Source: Vickermania ingenoplastis
Lineage: Eukaryota; Euglenozoa; Kinetoplastea; Trypanosomatida; Trypanosomatidae
NCBI GenBank assembly: GCA_010157825.1
Contig: VFSE01000239.1
Span: forward strand, 248,001 to 312,000
Length of the DNA stretch: 64,000 nt
Reading direction: 5' to 3'
In this document: piece by piece, positions 56,219-64,000 of the stretch
How the letters are laid out: each line of letters begins with the position of its first letter
Position numbering within the stretch: the stretch's first letter is position 1
Notes under the pieces: model-generated
Databases searched by the model: none
The model's input: the letters and a program-made list of their open reading frames with translations, nothing else
Told to the model about the DNA's origin: nothing
Program-made: the position numbers and the translations under genes

Positions 56219-58291
56219 ATGTTGCACGCAGAGCGGCACCAGCGGAAGAATGTGGGTGAAAGTGGGGCCAAGATCGGGCACGTAGACTACCAATACGGCT
56301 TCGGAGGGCAGGGTAGTCTTGCTGCCATTGGGGGCTACGGCCCTGCGCCTAAGGTGAACAGCCGTGCCTTCTCCAGCACCCCGTACACTACGCGCCCCCC
56401 GTTTGCGGTGGACGACGAAAAGAATGCCCCGGGCGGTATTTTAAATCCGTATGGCCGCATGACGTACTGGGGTCTCACCAAACCAGGTGAAATTCCGGCA
56501 GCAGGGGCGCGGCGCGGCGCCGAAAGTAGCAACATGACGGTTGCAGGCGGCGGTGGTGGTCTCGGGCTGGGGGACGCAGGGGCAGGGGCTCTTACTACGC
56601 ACCCGCCCACATCTTCGAAGCTAGTGTCTTCCGACTTATCGTTGCTGCCTGGGCCGGCTCCGGGTGTGTACCGAAACAAGCCCCCACTCTTGTTCCACTC
56701 CAAACCCTCCGGCCCGCTGCTGGCAAGCCCCATGATGCCAGTGATGGCCCCGAGCAGTGTGATGAACATGAATGTGAGTTCTCAAAATTTGCCCCCACTC
56801 AACACCACAGACGTTTCTCGCTCCCAGAGAGCTGGCTCCGCCGGCGGTGGCGGCTCCTACCGCTCGTCTTCATCTCAAGTCGTACTGACACCGCGACCTG
56901 CGTCCATGCCAAACAATGCGCAGACCTTTAACATATTCTACTCGGACGGGTCCAATGAACATGATCAGGAGCTGCGGCTCAAAATAGAGAATCATGTGCG
57001 TGCGGTTGAATTACAAAAAGCGAATGAAGAGGCGATGCTTCGACGAGTTCAAGAGAAGAAAGAAGAAATCGAACGCATGAAACAGGCCGACCGCGAGGCG
57101 GAGGAAAGAGCGGCTCGGGAGCATGAAATCATTAAGCAGCGACAGTTGCAGGAGGTACAGAGGGAAAATTCGGTCCCAGAAAAGTACGCCACAAAGGTGG
57201 ACATCACTGTGCCCCCGGAACCCATACTCGTGAAGAAGAAAACTCCAAAGGAGGATGTGGTAGAGCCTATCAAGAAGCCAGAGGACTCCGGGGCCCCAGC
57301 CCGCTGGTGGCTCTCACAGCCGGAACCTGTGGTGATGAAGAAGACGCCCCCACCTTCCTCCCGCTCCGGGTCATCCCTCCTGGCCAACTTCCAAGGCCCT
57401 CAATTCGATCTCAAACCGATCCCCCTAGATTTTTCGGGGCGACCAACATGTCAGGGAGCTCCGATGCCCCCCGCGCCGGCGCGAGTCAGCCAGGTTTCCA
57501 GCCCTGCCCCAGTCCTGCGAACCTCGATGCCGAAGGGTGGGACCTCCCCTTCTTCTTTTGAGAACGTACAGCTGCACTCCATGCTGCAGCGCATCACGCG
57601 CGACCAGGAGCGCATCGCAGATCTCTTAGAGCGGCAGACAAGTATGTTGGGACGCCAGGGCCTATCCCCCCGGGGCTACGGGAGCAGCAGCCCCACGGGC
57701 CCGAGTGGGGTGGGGGAGCCGTTAGGCAGCGGACGACGTCCCGCCCCTCTCGGCGCTGGGACGTATCTAACAGAGGGCCTACGCATGCCTGCTGGCCACA
57801 CCGGACTGAGTTCGCTTCTCTCTGCCGGCAAGCCCAACCATGAAGCGGGGGCCTCGAAGCAGGTGGGTACCACCTCCCTTTCGGTTTCTCCGCTAAAACA
57901 GCACAACGCCACGATCGCCAACACCTTCTCGTCCGATCCGATTAAGACACCAATCTTCAGTGCAGGCGCAAAGACGGCCGTCGGGGATTCCAGCTTCCCG
58001 CTGGCCCCGTTGCAGCCCCTCCTTCCTTTCAGCAGCAATGGGGTCGCGGCTGGCCTTCCTCCCTCTTCCTTGCCCCCGGCAGCTCCGCCAATTTCGTCCT
58101 TTTCAGCTTCTACAAAAATGGTGGGCCCCAAAGCGAGCGGGACGCGGTTCGACAACTCCGTGAAGCTGGGGGCGAGCTTGTCCAACAACTTGAGCGCCTC
58201 GGTGCTCCACCCAGTCGGGGATCCTGACGATCTCTCGGTGGAGCCGCCCCTATTTGTGGGGAGCTGCGCAGGGCTGTCAGCGCCACAATGA
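56219..58291 (+). CDS. Disordered protein with central coiled coil, motif partner of the 54091 gene
   Basis: 690 residues from the first ATG (the frame extends five codons further to a TTG). It opens MLHAERHQRKNVGESGAKIG with HVDYQY following, so KIGHxxYxY is at residues 18-26. KPPxxFHSK is at residues 154-162. A charged coiled coil lies at about 250-325 (VRAVELQKANEEAMLRRVQE, EEIERMKQADREAEERAARE). Another helix near 450-480 reads HSMLQRITRDQERIADLLER. The remainder is Ser/Pro/Gly-rich. With its upstream neighbour it appears to be an old, very diverged tandem pair, or two members of a motif-defined family. It is probably cytoskeletal by architecture, but no family is recognised. Confidence 0.78.
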   Translation: MLHAERHQRKNVGESGAKIGHVDYQYGFGGQGSLAAIGGYGPAPKVNSRAFSSTPYTTRPPFAVDDEKNAPGGILNPYGRMTYWGLTKPGEIPAAGARRGAESSNMTVAGGGGGLGLGDAGAGALTTHPPTSSKLVSSDLSLLPGPAPGVYRNKPPLLFHSKPSGPLLASPMMPVMAPSSVMNMNVSSQNLPPLNTTDVSRSQRAGSAGGGGSYRSSSSQVVLTPRPASMPNNAQTFNIFYSDGSNEHDQELRLKIENHVRAVELQKANEEAMLRRVQEKKEEIERMKQADREAEERAAREHEIIKQRQLQEVQRENSVPEKYATKVDITVPPEPILVKKKTPKEDVVEPIKKPEDSGAPARWWLSQPEPVVMKKTPPPSSRSGSSLLANFQGPQFDLKPIPLDFSGRPTCQGAPMPPAPARVSQVSSPAPVLRTSMPKGGTSPSSFENVQLHSMLQRITRDQERIADLLERQTSMLGRQGLSPRGYGSSSPTGPSGVGEPLGSGRRPAPLGAGTYLTEGLRMPAGHTGLSSLLSAGKPNHEAGASKQVGTTSLSVSPLKQHNATIANTFSSDPIKTPIFSAGAKTAVGDSSFPLAPLQPLLPFSSNGVAAGLPPSSLPPAAPPISSFSASTKMVGPKASGTRFDNSVKLGASLSNNLSASVLHPVGDPDDLSVEPPLFVGSCAGLSAPQ

Positions 58292-58706
58292 TCTGTCGGT
58301 TAACTTGCACAAACCACAACCCTCAGACTCGTACCACTGGATGGAATGACGGGAGAACTTGTACATTCCCTGGACCTATTACACGCATTGATCGTTGCAG
58401 GCATTCAACAACAAACAAAAAAAAAATACAAAATGATATGAAAATTTGTACTTTTTTTCTCTTTCTTTATTAGAATCGGAAATTTACGAATTTCGATGGG
58501 GAAAAAAATGATGACAAGAATGCGCATGGAATACAGGCCTCTAAAGAGCGAGTGGTACCTTCTGACGTAGTGAAGGGTATATGCACTTCCCTGGTGCCCC
58601 CCGTTCTATGGTTTTAAGTTCCTTCTCCATCCTCACACTCTCGTGCTTCCCCCTCCTTTTTTTTATTCTCTGCTCCCAGGACGCATTTCCGCAGCTATCA
58701 GTAGCC
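58292..58706. other. Intergenic spacer upstream of RPL9
   Basis: 415 bases with an A-run near 58419-58427 and a strong pyrimidine tract ending in CCCAG (AG at 58678-58679), about 27 bases before the RPL9 start. No gene is seen. Confidence 0.65.
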
Positions 58707-59279
58707 ATGGTCAAGGTCAAGAGCTCTGTCTCTCTCGATATTCCCGAGAACGTGACGGTTTCCGTCTCTAACCGCACCGTGGTGGTGAAGGGGCCCCGCG
58801 GCACCCTCAAGAAGGACCTCCGCCATCTCCAGCTCGACTTCCGCGTTGACTCCGTGAAGCGTCAGTTCATGGCCATCCGCTGGTTCGGTACTAAGATCCC
58901 TATCGCCACCCTCAACACTGCTCTCGCTCACGTCAAGAACATGATCACCGGCGTCACCAAGGGCTTCCGCTTCAAGGTACGTTGCGCCTACGCCCACTTT
59001 CCCATCAACGTGTCCGTCGAGGGCCAGAAGGTGGAGATCCGCAACTTCCTCGGCGAGAAGCGCGTACGCCGCCTGGACGTCCCCGCGTCGGTGAAGGTGT
59101 CCCAGACCGACCCCTCCAAGGTCAAGGATGAGATCGTGTTCGACGGCAGCGACCTCGAGGAGGTCTCCCGCCAGGCCGCCCTCATGCACCAGCTTTGCCT
59201 CGTCCGCAACAAGGATATCCGTAAGTTCCTTGACGGTATCTACGTCCAGACCAAGACAAACATTGTCCTTGATGCTTAA
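58707..59279 (+). CDS. RPL9: 60S ribosomal protein L9 (uL6)
   Basis: 190 residues from the ATG at 58707, the usual length of eukaryotic RPL9. The frame is open further upstream, but that part is translated pyrimidine tract. Family landmarks: MVKVKSSVSLDIPENVTVSV, VVVKGPRGTLKKDL, HVKNMITGVTKGFRFKVR, AHFPINVSV, NFLGEKRVRR and the closing IRKFLDGIYVQTKT. The two repeated uL6 domains cover about 10-85 and 95-175. The protein sits near the sarcin-ricin loop and GTPase centre of the large subunit. Codon use is strongly biased, as in highly expressed genes. Confidence 0.97.
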   Translation: MVKVKSSVSLDIPENVTVSVSNRTVVVKGPRGTLKKDLRHLQLDFRVDSVKRQFMAIRWFGTKIPIATLNTALAHVKNMITGVTKGFRFKVRCAYAHFPINVSVEGQKVEIRNFLGEKRVRRLDVPASVKVSQTDPSKVKDEIVFDGSDLEEVSRQAALMHQLCLVRNKDIRKFLDGIYVQTKTNIVLDA

Positions 59280-59534
59280 GTGGTTGAATGCAATGCCGTC
59301 CCAATGACTTTCATTTTCATTTAATGTCATCTTCCTTCAAACAAAATAATTATAATTAGAAATGACGGAAAGCCTCATCAATGGTACTCCGTTCTTCACA
59401 ACCGGGATGGGCCAAACAATAAGTAATGAATTTAGGGACCTTATGCACGGTCGCAGCTAAACATCAAATATCGAATCTTCTTTCCTGTTGGTGTGCACCC
59501 CTCTTTGCTTTGTTTTTGTTACAGACTTTCCATC

Positions 59535-59966
59535 ATGACCAAAACCGCCGGTCAGAACGCAGCACGTAAGCTCGTCCGCCTGCGCCGCAAGAACCGCTGG
59601 GCGGACAAGAAGTGGAAGAAGTCCCACACCTTCGTTGCGCAGAAGGCCAACCCCTTCGGTGGCTCTTCCCACGCTAAGGGTATTGTGCTCGAGAAGATTG
59701 GTGTGGAGGCGAAGCAGCCTAACTCCGCCTCTCGTAAGTGTGTCCGCGTTCAGCTGATCAAGAACGACAAGAAGATCATTGCCTTCGTGCCCAACGATGG
59801 TGCTCTCCACTTCGTGGAGGAGAACGACGAGGTGCTGGTGTCCGGTTTCGGCCGTTCCGGCCACGCCGTCGGTGATATTCCCGGGGTCCGTTTCAAGATC
59901 GTGAAGGTCTCCAACGTTGGTCTGTACGCTCTGTACCGCCAGAAGAAGGAGAAGCCGCGCAACTAG
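59535..59966 (+). CDS. RPS23: 40S ribosomal protein S23 (uS12), copy 1
   Basis: 143 residues, matching eukaryotic RPS23. Landmarks are [32 protein letters not shown] and [18 protein letters not shown], which contains the conserved proline that is hydroxylated in other eukaryotes, and the closing [10 protein letters not shown]. uS12 lines the decoding centre of the small subunit. A pyrimidine tract ends in ACAG with AG at 59523-59524, leaving a 5' leader of only about 10 bases. First of three direct copies that encode the same protein. Confidence 0.97.
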   Translation: MTKTAGQNAARKLVRLRRKNRWADKKWKKSHTFVAQKANPFGGSSHAKGIVLEKIGVEAKQPNSASRKCVRVQLIKNDKKIIAFVPNDGALHFVEENDEVLVSGFGRSGHAVGDIPGVRFKIVKVSNVGLYALYRQKKEKPRN

Positions 59967-60210
59967 ACGGATATATGGGAAGTCTAGTGAGAGTCATTTA
60001 TTTATTTATTTTGTCTTAATTATAAAAACCAAAAGAACTCTTTTTTGTAAGAATCTTCTGAAATGTATTCCCCGTGCGTCGTCGTCAGCGTCGGGCTTAG
60101 CAGTGCTTCACTTCTTTTTTTGCGGGATAATTATTTTTTTTGTCAATCTTTTTATGGTGGTACTTCCTATTCTTTTACTTTAAATACTCGGTGTTCATGA
60201 AGCAAGCCAA

Positions 60211-60642
60211 ATGACCAAAACCGCCGGTCAGAACGCAGCACGTAAGCTCGTCCGCCTGCGCCGCAAGAACCGCTGGGCGGATAAGAAGTGGAAGAAGTCC
60301 CACACCTTCGTTGCGCAGAAGGCCAACCCCTTCGGTGGCTCTTCCCACGCTAAGGGTATTGTGCTCGAGAAGATTGGTGTGGAGGCGAAGCAGCCTAACT
60401 CCGCCTCTCGTAAGTGTGTCCGCGTTCAGCTGATCAAGAACGACAAGAAGATCATCGCCTTCGTGCCCAACGATGGTGCTCTCCACTTCGTGGAGGAGAA
60501 CGACGAGGTGCTGGTGTCCGGTTTCGGCCGTTCCGGCCACGCCGTCGGTGATATTCCCGGGGTCCGTTTCAAGATCGTGAAGGTCTCCAACGTTGGTCTG
60601 TACGCTCTGTACCGCCAGAAGAAGGAGAAGCCGCGTAACTAG
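60211..60642 (+). CDS. RPS23: 40S ribosomal protein S23 (uS12), copy 2
   Basis: Encodes exactly the same 143 residues as copy 1. By direct reading the coding sequence differs from copy 1 at three silent third positions (GAC to GAT, ATT to ATC, CGC to CGT). The flanks are unrelated: the 244-base spacer before this copy shares nothing obvious with that before copy 1, apart from the few bases CTAGAC at the stop. Confidence 0.97.
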   Translation: MTKTAGQNAARKLVRLRRKNRWADKKWKKSHTFVAQKANPFGGSSHAKGIVLEKIGVEAKQPNSASRKCVRVQLIKNDKKIIAFVPNDGALHFVEENDEVLVSGFGRSGHAVGDIPGVRFKIVKVSNVGLYALYRQKKEKPRN

Positions 60643-61090
60643 ACATTGCTCCGCTACGTTTACGGCTGTAGTCGTGTGGTTCGCAGTTTATTATCATTTC
60701 ATTCTTTTCTTCTGTGATTTGGCTTTGCTGTTCGTACTATACAATGCGAGTCTCTCGATTCATTGCTTATGAAAAGAGAACCCGTACCGCCTGATGATGT
60801 TGGGCTCAAACCAAAACACAAATAGCAGAACAGTTGTTCTGCTATTATCCATCAAAACAAATTCTTTTGCCATACTGATTTTTGGTCTAGTTTACCCGCA
60901 TCCAGCGGTGTTGTTGTCTTACTGCCTATTTTGAGTGAATGCTTGTAATAGGTCACGCTTCTGTTGTCTCTTTTCCTTTTACGTTTTTTTTTGCGTTTGG
61001 GTGAAATGCTACTCTCTCTTTATTAATCTATATATTATTTAATTTATCTCTTTTTTTTTTTGATTTATTGATGCACTCAAGGCTCCAAAA
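60643..61090. other. Spacer between RPS23 copies 2 and 3, with a hairpin
   Basis: 448 bases, AT-rich. It contains the perfect inverted repeat at 60821-60846 and a T-rich tract at about 61048-61061 before copy 3. No gene is seen. Confidence 0.6.
60821..60846. other. Perfect 12-bp inverted repeat (hairpin)
   Basis: Arms AATAGCAGAACA (60821-60832) and TGTTCTGCTATT (60835-60846) are separated by GT; as RNA it would fold as 11 pairs with a four-base loop. It lies mid-way between RPS23 copies 2 and 3 in the presumed 3' region of copy 2. Confidence 0.85.
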
Positions 61091-61522
61091 ATGACCAAGA
61101 CCGCCGGTCAGAACGCAGCACGTAAGCTCGTCCGCCTGCGCCGCAAGAACCGCTGGGCGGACAAGAAGTGGAAGAAGTCCCACACCTTCGTTGCGCAGAA
61201 GGCCAACCCCTTCGGTGGCTCTTCCCACGCTAAGGGTATTGTGCTCGAGAAGATTGGTGTGGAGGCGAAGCAGCCTAACTCCGCCTCTCGTAAGTGTGTC
61301 CGCGTTCAGCTGATCAAGAACGACAAGAAGATCATTGCCTTCGTGCCCAACGATGGTGCTCTCCACTTCGTGGAGGAGAACGACGAGGTGCTGGTGTCCG
61401 GTTTCGGCCGTTCCGGTCACGCCGTCGGTGATATTCCCGGGGTCCGTTTCAAGATCGTGAAGGTCTCCAACGTTGGTCTGTACGCTCTGTACCGCCAGAA
61501 GAAGGAGAAGCCGCGCAACTAG
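61091..61522 (+). CDS. RPS23: 40S ribosomal protein S23 (uS12), copy 3
   Basis: Same 143-residue protein. The coding sequence differs from copy 1 at two silent positions (AAA to AAG in codon 4, GGC to GGT) and from copy 2 at five. Upstream and downstream flanks differ from both other copies. A T-rich tract precedes it and AG at 61080-61081 is a likely splice acceptor, giving a leader of about 9 bases. Confidence 0.97.
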   Translation: MTKTAGQNAARKLVRLRRKNRWADKKWKKSHTFVAQKANPFGGSSHAKGIVLEKIGVEAKQPNSASRKCVRVQLIKNDKKIIAFVPNDGALHFVEENDEVLVSGFGRSGHAVGDIPGVRFKIVKVSNVGLYALYRQKKEKPRN

Positions 61523-61964
61523 GGTATCATGGTCATTGTGCATGGTTGATGCCAGGATCCATTAGTTTATTTTGCTTTTCGGTAGGTGATGGTTACTGAT
61601 GAACTTTGCGTTGGACTGTTTAGAAGATGATTCTGCGGCGGAATGTGTGTGAACAAGAAATAACTATTGCCCCTCATTATTGGATTTACTCTGACGCTCT
61701 TCCTCTTCATTATTGACTTTGCTTTACTGTACTCTGCGTTTAGGTACACAAGATTAAGCTTGTTCTTTTTCTCTTGGTGATAGTTTCAACTCACTCGTAG
61801 TACTGCTGATCCTTCAGCCAGATAGATTTCTCATATTACGACGTCGTGAAAGACGTACATCACTCTTCTGCAGGAGATTCTATCACTACCCCTTGCGGGA
61901 TCCAGTGCTTTCATTATAGGCCGGCCACTATTCGTGCATCCCTGGAATTTGGATAATAAAGGGG
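61523..61964. other. Intergenic spacer
   Basis: 442 bases between RPS23 copy 3 and the kinase gene. It has mixed composition with T/C stretches (GTTCTTTTTCTC near 61761-61772) and no visible gene. Confidence 0.6.
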
Positions 61965-62867
61965 ATGAATCGTTATCAGAAAATTATGAAAGTGGGTGAG
62001 GGGGCCTATGGCGTTGTGTATCAAGCTACAGATGTGACGACAGGTGCCACTGTGGCTCTCAAGGAGATCCGCATTGACACACGCTCTGAAGGTGTCCCAG
62101 CAACGGCTATTCGAGAAGTATCGCTTTTAAAAGTTCTCAGACACGATAATATTGTGAAACTCCTGGATGTCTGCCAAACAGACGCGAATCTCATTCTCGT
62201 ATTCGAGTACATCGAACAAGATCTTCGTAAGTACATGGATAAATATGAAAACACTGGTGTAGATGCAGAGTCTATACAACATTTTATGAGAGATCTGCTG
62301 AAGGCGATCTGCTTTTGCCATGAGCACGACGTTCTTCACCGCGACCTTAAGCCCCAGAATCTTCTTATCTCACGTGACAAAGAACTGAAACTAGCGGATT
62401 TCGGTCTAGGGCGATCTTTTGGTATCCCCATCAAGAAGCTCTCTCATGAAGTGGTAACACTGTGGTATCGCCCTCCAGACGTGCTGCTCGGTTCCACGCA
62501 GTACGGCACAACGGTGGACATGTGGTCCATAGGATGTATTTTCGCTGAGATGGTCTCCTGTCAGCCGCTGTTTGCTGGAAAAAACGACGCTGATCAACTG
62601 CTTCTAATTTTCAAATTCCTCGGCACCCCGAATACTACGGTATGGCCTAGTATGCATTCCTACCCAAATTCGACGAACATGCTCTCCAAACCCGAATTTA
62701 GGACCAACATGCCTCCGGAATGTGAAGAGATTTTTGCTCAACCGCGTTTCGAGAAACTGAGACCTGAAGGAATCGACCTTCTACGCCGATTTCTACGGTA
62801 CGAGCCCTCCGAACGAATCAGCGCAGCGGATGCTCTAAACCATCCATATTTTAAGATTCAGTTTTGA
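61965..62867 (+). CDS. CRK1: Cdc2-related kinase, CRK1-like
   Basis: 300 residues, a bare CDK catalytic domain. The glycine loop is GEGAYG (11-16), the catalytic Lys is Lys33, the PSTAIRE-like helix reads PATAIRE (45-51), the catalytic loop HRDLKPQN starts at 125 and DFG is at 145-147. The segment LGSTQYGTTVDMWSIGCIFA and the run GKNDADQLL...YPNSTNMLSKPEF closely match trypanosomatid CRK1 as I remember it, better than CRK3, which has an N-terminal extension. CRK1 is a cyclin-dependent kinase involved in G1 progression and reported to act on translation. Oddities: the inhibitory Thr14 position is Ala, the activating Thr160 position is Ser160, and the APE-like motif reads RPPD. Codons are less GC-rich than in genes of the first 50 kb. 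Confidence 0.85.
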   Translation: MNRYQKIMKVGEGAYGVVYQATDVTTGATVALKEIRIDTRSEGVPATAIREVSLLKVLRHDNIVKLLDVCQTDANLILVFEYIEQDLRKYMDKYENTGVDAESIQHFMRDLLKAICFCHEHDVLHRDLKPQNLLISRDKELKLADFGLGRSFGIPIKKLSHEVVTLWYRPPDVLLGSTQYGTTVDMWSIGCIFAEMVSCQPLFAGKNDADQLLLIFKFLGTPNTTVWPSMHSYPNSTNMLSKPEFRTNMPPECEEIFAQPRFEKLRPEGIDLLRRFLRYEPSERISAADALNHPYFKIQF

Positions 62868-63100
62868 TAGAATCTGTTTGCTGGAACGCTTCCCTTATGA
62901 TCAACATAATTTTTGCATGAAAAACAGTACCGTTGTTGTAGTGTCTTTCATGGTTTTGCTTGTGGATCTCATAGAAAAGAGGTTAGGATCTCTCTTCCCT
63001 TTATTTTTTATTCCCTCTCTACTCTGGTTGCTGCTTATTAACAAACTACAATACTTTTGAAAAGTAAAACCGTCACTTGAACCCTTTCGGTTGATCGTTA

Positions 63101-63117
63101 ATCCTCTCTTTTTATAG
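63101..63117 (+). promoter_or_regulatory. Predicted pyrimidine tract and spliced-leader acceptor AG for CCT delta
   Basis: A short CCTCTCTTTTTATAG ends in AG at 63116-63117, only six bases before the ATG at 63124. If used, the leader would consist almost entirely of spliced leader. Confidence 0.5.
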
Positions 63118-63123
63118 GAAATA

Positions 63124-64000
63124 ATGCCCCCGAAAGCAAGCGCTGTTCGCCGTCGCACCAACGAGAGCAAGAAGGACACCAATGAGTCCATGGATTGTCG
63201 TATCGGCAACATTGCTGCAGCCAAGGCCGTGTCGGATTGCATTCGCACCTCCCTGGGCCCTCGCGGTATGGATAAAATGATCATCGACCCTAAGGGTGAG
63301 ACCATTATTTCCAACGACGGCGCGACCATTCTGTCGAAGCTGCAGGTAACCCATCCGTGTGCGAAGATGCTCGTGGACCTGTCCAAGGCTCAGGATATTG
63401 AGGCGGGAGATGGAACAACCTCCGTATCAGTTTTGTGTGGCGCTCTCTTAAAGGCTGTGGAGACACTTTTGCACAAGGGAATTCACCCCACGCAAATTTC
63501 GGAAGCCTTCCACGAGTGTGGTTCGAAGGCAGCGGAAATCCTGGAGAACATGAGCACTAAGATTTCTCTGGATGACAGGGAAACACTGATTAAGTCCGCC
63601 ATTACCTCGCTCAACTCCAAAGTGATTTCTCAGAACAGCGAACTGCTCGCCCCAATGGCCGTCGATGCGGTGCTCCACATTCTTCGCGAAAACGGGGACG
63701 TGGATCTGCGCGACATCCGCATTACCTCCGCTCTCGGCGGTGCCATTGACGACACAACCATGCTGACAAACGGCATGATTTTCAAACAGAAGGCCTCCAA
63801 CATTGCGGGTGGCCCGACCAGGATTCAAAAGGCGTGTGTGGCGCTGATTCAGTTTCAGCTGTCCCCCCCCAAGACGGATATGGAGAGTACGATTACCATC
63901 TCCGACTACACCGCGATGGATCGCGCCCTGAAGGAAGAAAGGATGTACCTGCTTAAGCTTTGCAAGCAGATCAAGGATGCTGGTGTGAACGTGCTTCTGA
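63124..64000 (+). CDS. CCT4: T-complex protein 1 subunit delta (CCT4), 3' end outside window
   Basis: The first 292 residues of a group II chaperonin subunit; the frame is open to the window end and no stop is reached. Landmarks: IRTSLGPRGMDKMIIDPKGE and ISNDGATIL (nucleotide-binding region, about 43-75), QDIEAGDGTTSVSVL (the GDGTTS catalytic loop, near 97-102), HPTQISEAF and the apical-domain start. The set of motifs and the N-terminus (MPPKASAVRR) fit the delta subunit. CCT is the eight-membered ring that folds tubulin and actin in the cytosol; full-length subunits are about 530-540 residues. Confidence 0.93.
   Translation, partial: MPPKASAVRRRTNESKKDTNESMDCRIGNIAAAKAVSDCIRTSLGPRGMDKMIIDPKGETIISNDGATILSKLQVTHPCAKMLVDLSKAQDIEAGDGTTSVSVLCGALLKAVETLLHKGIHPTQISEAFHECGSKAAEILENMSTKISLDDRETLIKSAITSLNSKVISQNSELLAPMAVDAVLHILRENGDVDLRDIRITSALGGAIDDTTMLTNGMIFKQKASNIAGGPTRIQKACVALIQFQLSPPKTDMESTITISDYTAMDRALKEERMYLLKLCKQIKDAGVNVLL

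Noticed and set aside
60175-60540. Minus frames over the RPS23 copies (three similar ones)
   Set aside because: They recur only because the RPS23 coding DNA recurs; antisense shadows.
1-64000. tRNA or snRNA genes, retroelements, virus-like elements, CRISPR
   Set aside because: I looked for box A/B-like sequences, reverse transcriptase motifs, long terminal repeats and regular repeat arrays and saw none; a tRNAscan or repeat search could still find short ones.

Overview
This window reads as a nuclear segment of a trypanosomatid (kinetoplastid) genome. Long intron-less genes all lie on the + strand, head to tail, in one directional array of about 64 kb. The spacers are short, AT-rich and full of pyrimidine tracts, followed by AG before many start codons, as expected for spliced-leader trans-splicing and polycistronic transcription. 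No candidate promoter, tRNA, CRISPR array, integrase or reverse transcriptase is visible. All stops fit the standard code. The recognisable genes include kinetoplastid-type proteins (a CRK1-like kinase, IFT172, epsilon-tubulin). From memory, the order IFT172 ... RPL9 - RPS23 cluster - CRK1 - CCT delta matches a block conserved between Leishmania and Trypanosoma.

Layout. 0-6 kb: the end of a SCYL1-type pseudokinase and a HEATR6-like HEAT-repeat protein. 6-8 kb: a tandem pair of diverged small multi-pass membrane proteins. 8-24 kb: an enlarged MSH4 meiotic MutS homologue, a large unrecognised gene interrupted by two reading-frame changes, an EME1/MMS4-like nuclease partner, a multi-pass membrane protein and a PDCD2/TSR4 ribosome-biogenesis factor. 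24-36 kb: a 2456-residue mostly disordered protein and a SET-like protein. 36-53 kb: IFT172, one or two small single-span membrane proteins, a 1895-residue disordered protein with a C-terminal coiled coil, epsilon-tubulin (frame-interrupted in this sequence) and an axonemal inner-arm dynein light chain p28. 54-58 kb: two disordered proteins that share short motifs. 58-64 kb: RPL9, three almost identical RPS23 copies, a CRK1-like kinase and the start of CCT delta.

Themes. Flagellum and basal-body functions (IFT172, epsilon-tubulin, p28) sit together, and two recombination genes (MSH4, EME1-like) lie about 5 kb apart. Neighbours in trypanosomatid arrays are usually co-transcribed but not functionally linked, so these groupings are suggestive only. 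Points most worth a second look: RPS23 identity that begins and ends exactly at start and stop codons; a plausible antisense gene inside one spacer; three same-direction frame changes, at least two beside long C or G runs; and the motif-sharing disordered pair. I found no clear new multi-gene system.
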